Source of the DNA: Verrucomicrobiales bacterium | Lineage (GTDB): Bacteria > Verrucomicrobiota > Verrucomicrobiia > Verrucomicrobiales > DEV007 | Length of the DNA stretch: 7,294 nt | Direction of reading: 5' to 3' | Assembly (NCBI GenBank): GCA_002684575.1 | Contig: NYVP01000007.1 | Coordinates: forward strand, 25,074-32,367 | Shown here: piece by piece, positions 1 through 6,047 of the stretch | How positions within the stretch are numbered: the first letter of the stretch is position 1 | Layout: every line of letters starts with the position of its first letter | The notes under the pieces: generated by a model | Database searches by the model: none | What the model was told of the DNA's origin: nothing | Seen by the model: only the letters and a program-made list of their open reading frames with translations | Translations under genes and position numbers: made by a program

Positions 1-108
1 GAGGGTCAAACTCGTAAGACTGCAAAATTTTCTGTTGCAAGAAATGGAGATAAAAAAGCTCTTGATCTTGCAATCAAGGCTAAAAGAAAAGCAAAGAGGA
101 ATTCTTAG
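1..108 (+). CDS. C-terminal tail of a possible AP2-domain DNA-binding protein (5' end outside window)
   Basis: Reading frame 1 is open from the left edge to the TAG at 106-108 and gives 35 residues. The peptide is strongly basic and contains KFSVARNGDKKALDLAIKAK, ending in a K/R-rich tail. The spacing (F-S-V, then G four residues on, then A-L-x-L-A-I-x-A-K/R) resembles the last strand and amphipathic helix of bacterial and phage AP2/ERF-like DNA-binding domains, which often occur with HNH endonucleases or as stand-alone small proteins. A different basic nucleic-acid-binding protein is also possible because only the tail is visible. It is not the hydrophobic C-terminus of a LolC/E permease, which might have been expected next to lolD. 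It ends 30 bp before the proposed lolD start and has no visible terminator. The open frame and its end are well supported; the family assignment is tentative. Confidence 0.5.
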   Translation, partial: EGQTRKTAKFSVARNGDKKALDLAIKAKRKAKRNS

Positions 109-138
109 CAAGCTCTTGACCATTTACTCTGTCCGAGT

Positions 139-858
139 TTGAGTGACAGTGTGAATGTAGCTGACAAAGAATTAGATGAAAGCCCAGATGAAGCCTTAAT
201 ACTTAAGGCTGTAACTTTGAGGCGTTCGTTCTCTATTGGTTCGGCTGAGGTTTCTGTTTTAAGGGGACTTAGTCTTGATATAAAGCGTAATGAGAAGCTT
301 TTCCTTCGCGGTGCCTCTGGCGCAGGCAAAAGCACGCTCTTATACACTCTTGCTGGTTTAGAGAAGCCCGACTCGGGAACAGTGATGATAGATGGGAAAT
401 CTCTTTATGAACTCAGCGCTACCGAGCAGACGATATTCAGAAACAAAAAAATAGGTTATGTTTTTCAGAATTACTTTCTGATGCCCGACTTGAATGCATT
501 GGAAAATGTTATGATACCCTCAATGATCAAGAGAAGAAACGATGACATTGATAAGGCGGTAGAACTTCTTGAAAAAGTTGGACTTGGGGAAAGACTTGAT
601 CATCGACCATCAGAGCTTTCTGGGGGTGAACAGCAGAGAGTTGCAATCGCACGTGCCCTAATAAACGATCCAGAAATAATTTTTGCTGACGAACCCACAG
701 GTAACCTTGATTCATTGACCGAGAAAGAATTGATGGATACTCTAATGAATTTGGTTACCGAAAATAAAAAAACATTGATCGTGGTTACTCACGATTCAAA
801 ATTAGCTAAACTTGGAGATCGTCAATTGGTGCTAGCAGATGGTCAAATCATGGCCTAA
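139..858 (+). CDS. lolD: LolD-type ABC transporter ATP-binding protein (lipoprotein release)
   Basis: This is the ATPase subunit of an ABC exporter of the LolD/MacB/FtsE group. In diderms LolCDE uses ATP to extract lipoproteins from the inner membrane and hand them to LolA. The 239 residues hold a complete nucleotide-binding domain: Walker [10 protein letters not shown] (58-66), Q-loop Gln110, signature LSGGEQQ (160-166), Walker B IIFADEP (180-186) with Glu185, D-loop NLDS, and switch His218. The stretches [11 protein letters not shown] and [20 protein letters not shown] closely match LolD, which favours it over FtsE or a macrolide exporter. No ATG is available near the start. TTG at 139 gives the longest form, GTG at 151 is equally possible, and neither has a clear ribosome-binding site. 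About 20 acidic residues precede the conserved domain. No permease gene is adjacent, so the partner must be encoded elsewhere. ilvE follows after 23 bp and may be cotranscribed. Confidence 0.85.
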   Translation: MSDSVNVADKELDESPDEALILKAVTLRRSFSIGSAEVSVLRGLSLDIKRNEKLFLRGASGAGKSTLLYTLAGLEKPDSGTVMIDGKSLYELSATEQTIFRNKKIGYVFQNYFLMPDLNALENVMIPSMIKRRNDDIDKAVELLEKVGLGERLDHRPSELSGGEQQRVAIARALINDPEIIFADEPTGNLDSLTEKELMDTLMNLVTENKKTLIVVTHDSKLAKLGDRQLVLADGQIMA

Positions 859-881
859 ACTAGGACATACGGAATATATTT

Positions 882-1748
882 ATGCATATATATATCGATG
901 GAGAATATTTTAACAAAGAAGACGCAAAGGTGTCTGTCTTTGATCATGGTCTATTGTACGGAGATGGAATTTTTGAAGGCATCAGGTTTTATGATGGGCG
1001 CGTTTTCAAACTAAAGGAACATATTCAAAGATTATTTGTTTCTGCGAAAGCCATTCTTCTTGAAATTGGTATGACTGCTGAAGAAATGGAAGAAGCGGTT
1101 TGCAAAACTATTAAAAAGAATGGTCTCACTGATGGATACGTGAGATTGCTCGTTACAAGAGGAGTTGGTAGTTTGGGATTGAGTCCTTTTGTCTGTGATA
1201 AATCAACTGTTGTTATTATTGCAGATTCTATATCATTGTATCCTGAGGAAAAATATCAAGAAGGTTTAAAGCTCATCACTTGCTCAACTCGCAGAACTGC
1301 TCCTTCAGCATTGAGTCCCTCCGTAAAATCTTTAAATTATCTCAATAATGTTATGGCTAAGGTTGAGGCTATTTTTGGAGACGCAGAAGAGGGGCTTATG
1401 TTAAATGAGCAAGGATTTGTTGCTGAATGTACAGGAGATAATATTTTTGTAGTTAAAGATGGTAAAGTTAGGACGCCTCCTTCTTCAGCTGGCGCCCTTC
1501 CAGGTATCACGAGAGAAGTGATTTTTGAAATAGCCGAACAATTGGACATAGATATAGAAGAATCTCAGATGACGAGATATGATATTTATGCTGCCGATGA
1601 ATGTTTTCTAACAGGGACCGCTGCAGAAGTTATTGCTGCAGTTTCTTTAGATAAAAGATTAATTGGTGATGGTAAACCGGGACCGGTCACTGAAAAATTT
1701 ATCAGTTCTTTTAGAAATCTTGTTGGTAAAGATGGTGCAATTATTTAA
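882..1748 (+). CDS. ilvE: Branched-chain amino acid aminotransferase (class IV, PLP-dependent)
   Basis: The 288-residue product belongs to fold-type IV PLP aminotransferases. It probably transfers the amino group between glutamate and the keto acids of leucine, isoleucine and valine in the cytoplasm. Family landmarks are in order: the N-terminal FDHGLLYGDGIFEGIR (20-35), RG at 93-94, the Schiff-base lysine in SVKSLNYL (Lys149), the cofactor-region glutamate in AECTGDN (Glu182), ALPGITR (205-211), and the phosphate-binding GTAAE (245-249). Length is typical for the shorter IlvE form. D-amino-acid transaminase and aminodeoxychorismate lyase share the fold, but TGDNIF, LPGITR and GTAAEV together favour IlvE. 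ATG 882 lies at the natural family start; only a distant AGGA (862-865) precedes it, 16 bp away. It sits 23 bp after lolD and is followed at once by a hairpin terminator. No other branched-chain biosynthesis gene is in the window. Confidence 0.9.
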   Translation: MHIYIDGEYFNKEDAKVSVFDHGLLYGDGIFEGIRFYDGRVFKLKEHIQRLFVSAKAILLEIGMTAEEMEEAVCKTIKKNGLTDGYVRLLVTRGVGSLGLSPFVCDKSTVVIIADSISLYPEEKYQEGLKLITCSTRRTAPSALSPSVKSLNYLNNVMAKVEAIFGDAEEGLMLNEQGFVAECTGDNIFVVKDGKVRTPPSSAGALPGITREVIFEIAEQLDIDIEESQMTRYDIYAADECFLTGTAAEVIAAVSLDKRLIGDGKPGPVTEKFISSFRNLVGKDGAII

Positions 1749-1750
1749 AT

Positions 1751-1780
1751 TTCCCCCATATTTCGAATGGGGAATTTTTT
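1751..1780 (+). terminator. Rho-independent terminator after ilvE
   Basis: Two bases after the ilvE stop codon, the left arm TTCCCCCAT (1751-1759) pairs with ATGGGGAA (1767-1774) across a 7-nt loop. One C bulges out, leaving CCCCAT/ATGGGG plus two T-A pairs. Six Ts follow directly (1775-1780). GC-rich stem, short loop and U-tract are the classic intrinsic terminator layout. It separates lolD-ilvE from the mcsA operon. Confidence 0.85.
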
Positions 1781-1812
1781 GGTATATTAATATAAAATTT
1801 AGCATCCTTCAG

Positions 1813-1818
1813 TATAAT
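1813..1818 (+). promoter_or_regulatory. Candidate -10 box for the mcsA-mcsB-clpC operon
   Basis: A perfect TATAAT lies 34 bp before the mcsA start codon in the AT-rich gap after the ilvE terminator. Initiation about 7 bp downstream would give a leader of roughly 28 nt. The region upstream is rich in A/T (UP-element-like), but there is no good TTGACA match at 16-18 bp and no TGn extension, so the promoter is supported only by its -10 box and its position. No CtsR-type direct repeat (GGTCAAA-like) and no CIRCE inverted repeat is visible around it, so control by either regulator is not indicated. Confidence 0.45.
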
Positions 1819-1852
1819 ATTGAGCGTTTGATTTAACTATAAGTATTTATCA

Positions 1853-2356
1853 ATGAACTGTGATGTATGTCAGGATAATCCAGCGACTGTGTATCTTACG
1901 CAAATTGTGAAGGGTGAAATGCAGAAAGTTAACTTATGTGAAGCATGTGCAAAAGAAAAAGGTGTAACTGACCCGACTGGCTTTGCCCTTGCGGACGCCC
2001 TACTAGGCATTGATAATGATCAAAAAATGTCTACCTCTACCAATTCGTTGACTTGTCATGCTTGTGGATTTAGCCATTCTGAATTTAAAAAATCAGGGAG
2101 GTTTGGCTGCAGTGAATGTTATCCTGTTTTTGATGCAGGTTTGGTGAGCCTTGTCAAAGCAATGCATAAGGGAACTAACCATCTTGGAAAAGTTCCCTCT
2201 AGATATCAAGTTTCAAAGAAATATGACGATCAAATAGCTGATCTCAAAGATCGTCTAATGAACGCTATAACTAAAGAAAATTTTGAAGAGGCAGCTAAAT
2301 TGAGGGATGAGATAAAATTTGCTGAAGACGAATACAATGAGTCAAACCAAGATTAG
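1853..2356 (+). CDS. mcsA: McsA-like zinc-binding UVR-motif protein, activator of protein arginine kinase
   Basis: The 167-residue protein has the McsA plan. Four CxxC pairs (Cys3/6, 29/32, 68/71, 86/89) can form two zinc-binding sites. A conserved HLGKVPSR segment (110-117) follows, and a C-terminal UVR (UvrB/UvrC) helical hairpin ends it (about 124-159, with NFEEAAKLRDEI). In Bacillus, McsA binds and activates the arginine kinase McsB and links it to ClpC. It is a little shorter than the Bacillus protein (about 185 residues) but lacks no recognisable part. The ATG at 1853 places the first CxxC at residues 3-6, as is usual, so the start is secure even though no Shine-Dalgarno sequence precedes it. 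It is first in a tight operon, with mcsB beginning 14 bp after its stop. The ClpC middle domain carries a related UVR-type motif, consistent with physical cooperation. Confidence 0.9.
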   Translation: MNCDVCQDNPATVYLTQIVKGEMQKVNLCEACAKEKGVTDPTGFALADALLGIDNDQKMSTSTNSLTCHACGFSHSEFKKSGRFGCSECYPVFDAGLVSLVKAMHKGTNHLGKVPSRYQVSKKYDDQIADLKDRLMNAITKENFEEAAKLRDEIKFAEDEYNESNQD

Positions 2357-2359
2357 TTA

Positions 2360-2369
2360 GTGACGTCAC
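2360..2369. other. Perfect 10-bp palindrome between mcsA and mcsB
   Basis: GTGACGTCAC is its own reverse complement and occupies most of the 14-bp gap, ending one base before the mcsB ATG, where a ribosome-binding site would normally lie. It could be a protein-binding site, or it could be chance: several perfect 10-bp palindromes are expected in a window this size. It has no loop, so it would not form a stable RNA hairpin within one transcript. Confidence 0.25.
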
Positions 2370-2370
2370 A

Positions 2371-3486
2371 ATGATGCAATTTAAGACAATTTTAAAAAAT
2401 CCTGCAGAATGGATGATGAGTAGTGGGCCAAATGGCGACATTGTAATAAGTAGTCGTATCAGATTGGCTCGTAATCTTAAAAGATTATCTTTTCCAGGTT
2501 GGGCTATTAAAGAAGACCGATCGCATGTTCTTAATGAGGTAAAACCTGTAGTTGAATCATTATCCGAAATGAAGAATGCATTCTCTTCGGATTTGACTGA
2601 ACTCACAGCTGTTAAAAAACAAGTCTTGGTTGAAAGGCATTTGATCAGTCGAGAGCTGGCAGCTAAGGCTGTTGGAAGCGCCGCTGTAATGAATCGCAAG
2701 CAAACTCTTTGTGTTATGGTTAATGAAGAGGATCACTTGAGAATGCAATCCATAAAAGCTGGTTTGAGTTTATCTGAGGCATTCAAAATGATAGATAAAG
2801 TCGATTCTAAGATAGAAGTTGGTCTAGATTATGCTTTTGACAACAAGTATGGATACCTCACCGCGTGTCCTACCAATCTTGGGACTGGAATGAGGGCATC
2901 TTCAATGTTGCACCTGCCAGGTTTAGTTTTATCAGATCAAATTAATAAAGTCATACAAGCTGTTAACAAAATAGGTTTAGCCGTTCGGGGTCTTTACGGA
3001 GAAGGTACCGAAGCTCTGGGTAATTTGTTTCAGGTTTCTAATCAGCACACATTAGGTGAATCTGAGGTAGAAATAATTGCCAGACTAGAAAAAGTTATTA
3101 AGCAAATCATAGAGCACGAGGAAAATGCTCGAGAAAAGCTTTATGATGAGAATAAAACAACTTTGAATGATAAAATTGGCCGATCCTACGCCATTCTTCG
3201 ATACGCTCACATAATTTCTACAAAAGAGGCCTTAGAGCTGCTCTCTATGCTGAGGTTGGGTGTTGATCTGGGGTATTTTACAGATGAATTAAGAAGTCTA
3301 ATAGATGTGCTTTTTATGGAAATTCAGCCTGCACACTTGCAGGTTTATGCTGATCGTAAGCTCAATGCCGAGGAAAGAGACTGCCTGAGGGCGGAAATAA
3401 TGCGTGATAGGTTGAAAAATCTTCCTGAGCCAAGTAAGTTTTTTGATAATAGCTCAAATGAGCTGCCCTCTACAGAGGACCATTAA
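2371..3486 (+). CDS. mcsB: Protein arginine kinase McsB
   Basis: McsB is a bacterial member of the phosphagen (guanidino) kinase family. It transfers phosphate from ATP to arginine side chains of proteins, marking them for ClpC-ClpP. The 371 residues align over their whole length with the family. Visible landmarks are the nucleotide-binding SSRIRLARN (27-35), NEEDH (118-122), CPTNLGTGMRAS with the conserved active-site cysteine (Cys166), RGLYGEG (206-212) with Glu211, and SNQ (223-225). The C-terminal R336-D337-x-x-R340-A341 matches the RDxxRA motif that forms McsB's own phosphoarginine-binding allosteric site. RDxxRA and the N-terminal GP-x-x-DIV-x-SSRIR context set it apart from arginine or creatine kinases of animal type. 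Two ATGs are in tandem (2371, 2374); either fits. It lies 14 bp after mcsA and 9 bp before clpC. No catalytic residue appears to be missing. Confidence 0.95.
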   Translation: MMQFKTILKNPAEWMMSSGPNGDIVISSRIRLARNLKRLSFPGWAIKEDRSHVLNEVKPVVESLSEMKNAFSSDLTELTAVKKQVLVERHLISRELAAKAVGSAAVMNRKQTLCVMVNEEDHLRMQSIKAGLSLSEAFKMIDKVDSKIEVGLDYAFDNKYGYLTACPTNLGTGMRASSMLHLPGLVLSDQINKVIQAVNKIGLAVRGLYGEGTEALGNLFQVSNQHTLGESEVEIIARLEKVIKQIIEHEENAREKLYDENKTTLNDKIGRSYAILRYAHIISTKEALELLSMLRLGVDLGYFTDELRSLIDVLFMEIQPAHLQVYADRKLNAEERDCLRAEIMRDRLKNLPEPSKFFDNSSNELPSTEDH

Positions 3487-3495
3487 GAAAGAATT

Positions 3496-5991
3496 ATGAA
3501 TAATTTCACACCCCGAGCCCAACAGGTTTTGGCATTAGCTCGCAAAGAAGCTGACAGATTTAACCATAATTATGTTGGAACAGAACACTTGCTCCTTGGT
3601 TTAATTAAGCTCGGTCAAGGTGTGGCTGTGAATGTTCTCCAAAAAATGAGTTTGGATCTTGAGACAGTCAGGATGGAGGTTGAAAAACAAGTCGGGTCAG
3701 GGCCTGAGACTCAGAGCCAAGGGAACATTCCTTATACTCCCCGAGTAAAAAAGGTTTTAGCATTAGCCGGAAAAGAGGCTAAGGCATTAAATCATTCATA
3801 TGTTGGAACAGAGCATATTCTTTTGGGTCTTCTAAGGGAAGGGGATGGAGTAGCTGCCAGAGTTCTCAAAAATCTGGATGTTGATATTGAGAGAACTAGA
3901 AATGAGATCTTGAAAGAGCTAGATCCTAACTTTAGCCCGAATGACTTAGGTGTTGAAGATGAGGATGGGATTTTTGAGGAAGCTGAAGTTAGTGGCGGTA
4001 AAGATAGTAAGACGCCAGCGCTGAAGGCGTTTGGTAGAGACCTCACCGAGTTAGCAACCAACTCTGAATTAGATCCGGTTATTGGAAGGGTTGAAGAAAT
4101 TGAAAGAGTTGTTCAGATTCTTTGTAGAAGAACGAAAAACAATCCTGTTTTGATTGGTGAAGCAGGTGTTGGTAAGACTGCCATAATTGAGGGACTTGCT
4201 CAGGAAATCGCTGCGGGTAATGTGCCAGAGCTTTTACGCGAGAAAAAAGTTATAACCCTTGATCTGGCATTGATGGTTGCTGGGACAAAATATAGAGGTC
4301 AATTCGAAGAGAGAATTAAAGCTGTCATGGATGAAATAATTCGTGCCAAAAATGTCATTCTTTTTATTGATGAGTTACATACGATTGTAGGAGCTGGCTC
4401 TGCTGAAGGTGCAATGGATGCCTCTAATATCATAAAACCGGCCCTAAGTCGTGGAGAATTACAATGCGTTGGTGCCACAACTCTCAATGAGTATAGAAAA
4501 TATATCGAAAAAGATGCAGCTTTAGAACGACGTTTTCAGACTGTTAAAGTTGATGAACCTAGCGTTGAGGATGCAATAAAAATTCTTCAGGGTCTTCAGC
4601 ACAAGTATGAATTACATCATAAAGCACGTTATTCTAATGATGCGATTCAGTCAGCTGTCATGCTTTCTGAAAGATATCTGACGGGTAGATTTCTGCCTGA
4701 TAAGGCCATTGATATCATGGATGAGGCAGGGGCCAAAGCTCGTATCGGTGCAATGACTAGACCACCGGAATTTAAGCAACTTGAACTGGCAGTTGAGGAA
4801 ATTCGCAAAGAAAAAGAAGAGGCAATAGGCGACCAGGAATACGAGAAAGCTGCCGCGCTTCGAGACGCAGAGAAAAAGAAAAAAGGTGAGCTTGATGAAA
4901 AGCTTGAAGAGTGGAGAGCTCAGAGTGAAGAAAAGACAATTGATGTTGATGAAGATGACATTATGGCAGTCATTTCAAAGTGGACAGGAGTCCCGCTCCA
5001 GCGAATGGAAGAGGCTGAGGCTGCTAAATTGTTGAGAATGGAAGAGGATCTCAAGGAGCACGTTATTGGCCAAGATGAAGCTGTGACAGCGATTTCAAAA
5101 GCACTTCGTCGTTCAAGAGCCGATTTGAAAGATCCAAGGAGACCAATAGGTTCATTTATTTTTCTTGGACCCACTGGTGTTGGTAAAACTTTTTTGGCTC
5201 GGAACCTTGCAGAGTTCATGTTTGGTGATCCTGATGCTTTGATTCAGATTGATATGTCTGAATATATGGAAAAATTCACTTCGAGCCGCCTTATCGGCTC
5301 GCCCCCCGGGTATGTGGGGTATGAAGAGGGGGGACAATTGTCTGAAGCTGTCCGTCGTAGACCTTATTCAGTAGTGCTTTTTGATGAAATTGAGAAAGCT
5401 CACCCCGATGTAATGCATTTGTTGCTTCAAATTCTAGAGGAGGGCACAGTTACTGATAGTTTAGGGAGAAAAGTTGATTTCCGTAACACCATCATAATAA
5501 TGACTTCAAACGTAGGTGCTGAGCTTATCAAAAAACAGACAGCGCTGGGATTTGGGGCAATGGAAAATGAATCTGCAGATTATGAGGGAATGAAGGTTAA
5601 GATTCTCGAACAATCCAAAAAGGTGTTTAAACCTGAATTTCTCAATAGACTTGATGACCTGATTGTTTTCCACATGTTGGAAAAGAAGGACTTAGTCAAA
5701 ATTGTTGATCTCGAAATCTCCAAGGTCATTGATCGTCTTAAAAGTCGTGAAATTAGTGTGAAAATTGACAATAAAGCGAAGGATTTTCTTATCGAGGATG
5801 GTTATGATCCTGAATATGGAGCAAGACCTATGCGAAGATCTGTTGAGAAACATTTGGAGGATCCTTTGGCTGAGCACCTTTTAAGAGGAGATGTTAAAGA
5901 TGGAGATTTTGTGGGTGTTACTGTTGATAAAAAAGAAAATAAATTGAAATTCAAGGCTCAAAAAAGCGAACCGATTGCTGAAAAAGCCTAA
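3496..5991 (+). CDS. clpC: ClpC-type AAA+ unfoldase, ATPase subunit of Clp protease
   Basis: ClpC (831 residues) is a hexameric cytoplasmic unfoldase that threads substrates into ClpP. The N-domain holds two Clp_N repeats (about 3-67 and 79-145). Each carries NH-x-YVGTEH, with Glu30 and Glu106 at the positions known to bind phosphoarginine in Bacillus ClpC. The first AAA+ module has Walker A GEAGVGKT (221-228), Walker B ILFIDE (288-293) and ALERRF (342-347). A short middle domain (about 425-480) with the UVR-like [11 protein letters not shown] identifies ClpC rather than ClpB, whose coiled coil is much longer. The second module has GPTGVGKT (558-565), pore loop GYVG (605-608), VVLFDE (626-631), sensor-1 TSN (670-672), NRLDD (717-721) and sensor-2 GARPMRR (775-781). 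The LGF at 684-686 sits where the ClpP-docking loop is expected. The ATG at 3496, 9 bp after mcsB, matches family starts; upstream there is only a weak AAGAAAG-like purine run. No terminator is seen after the stop. Confidence 0.96.
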   Translation: MNNFTPRAQQVLALARKEADRFNHNYVGTEHLLLGLIKLGQGVAVNVLQKMSLDLETVRMEVEKQVGSGPETQSQGNIPYTPRVKKVLALAGKEAKALNHSYVGTEHILLGLLREGDGVAARVLKNLDVDIERTRNEILKELDPNFSPNDLGVEDEDGIFEEAEVSGGKDSKTPALKAFGRDLTELATNSELDPVIGRVEEIERVVQILCRRTKNNPVLIGEAGVGKTAIIEGLAQEIAAGNVPELLREKKVITLDLALMVAGTKYRGQFEERIKAVMDEIIRAKNVILFIDELHTIVGAGSAEGAMDASNIIKPALSRGELQCVGATTLNEYRKYIEKDAALERRFQTVKVDEPSVEDAIKILQGLQHKYELHHKARYSNDAIQSAVMLSERYLTGRFLPDKAIDIMDEAGAKARIGAMTRPPEFKQLELAVEEIRKEKEEAIGDQEYEKAAALRDAEKKKKGELDEKLEEWRAQSEEKTIDVDEDDIMAVISKWTGVPLQRMEEAEAAKLLRMEEDLKEHVIGQDEAVTAISKALRRSRADLKDPRRPIGSFIFLGPTGVGKTFLARNLAEFMFGDPDALIQIDMSEYMEKFTSSRLIGSPPGYVGYEEGGQLSEAVRRRPYSVVLFDEIEKAHPDVMHLLLQILEEGTVTDSLGRKVDFRNTIIIMTSNVGAELIKKQTALGFGAMENESADYEGMKVKILEQSKKVFKPEFLNRLDDLIVFHMLEKKDLVKIVDLEISKVIDRLKSREISVKIDNKAKDFLIEDGYDPEYGARPMRRSVEKHLEDPLAEHLLRGDVKDGDFVGVTVDKKENKLKFKAQKSEPIAEKA
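5282..5333. repeat. GC-rich inverted repeats inside clpC
   Basis: CGAGCCG (5282-5288) and CGGCTCG (5295-5301) form a perfect 7-bp inverted repeat around the 6-nt loop CCTTAT. Directly after it come C6 (5302-5307) and G6 (5328-5333), which can pair across a 20-nt loop; a nearer G4 (5316-5319) is an alternative partner. The element encodes the conserved segment before and through the second pore loop (residues 596-613) and keeps the reading frame. Counted over 5281-5340, 38 of 60 bases are G or C, far above the surrounding sequence. The structure is seen directly; any function is unknown. Confidence 0.6.
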
Positions 5992-6047
5992 ATTTATTTT
6001 CTCATTATCCGATTATAAATAATCCATATTAGAGCTTTGTACTCGTC

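Noticed and set aside
61..78. Inverted repeat CTTGAT/ATCAAG inside the first gene
   Set aside because: A 6-bp AT-rich stem within coding sequence and without a T-tract is expected by chance.
1799..1830. TTAGCATCC and GAGCGTTTG flanking the TATAAT box as a CIRCE element
   Set aside because: The left arm matches CIRCE partly, but the right arm matches poorly and the spacing is 14 instead of 9, so it is not a credible HrcA site.
2295..2699. 134-codon open frame on the minus strand across the mcsA-mcsB junction
   Set aside because: It lies antisense to two well-supported genes, has no recognisable domain, and is explained by codon bias of the + strand genes. The other minus-strand frames in the window fail for the same reason.
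5326..5345. Possible -1 frameshift heptamer G GGG GGA in clpC
   Set aside because: The hairpins lie upstream rather than downstream of it, no stimulatory structure is obvious after it, and the -1 frame ends at a TGA three codons later, giving a ClpC cut in the middle of the second ATPase module. The in-frame protein is fully conserved through this point.
6014..6020. TATAAAT as a -10 box for the glycosyltransferase
   Set aside because: It is plausible by position, but the whole 56-bp gap is AT-rich and there is no -35 hexamer at proper spacing, so it cannot be told from chance.
5992..6047. Terminator after clpC
   Set aside because: No GC-rich stem followed by a T-run could be found in the gap; the T-rich bases alone are not enough.
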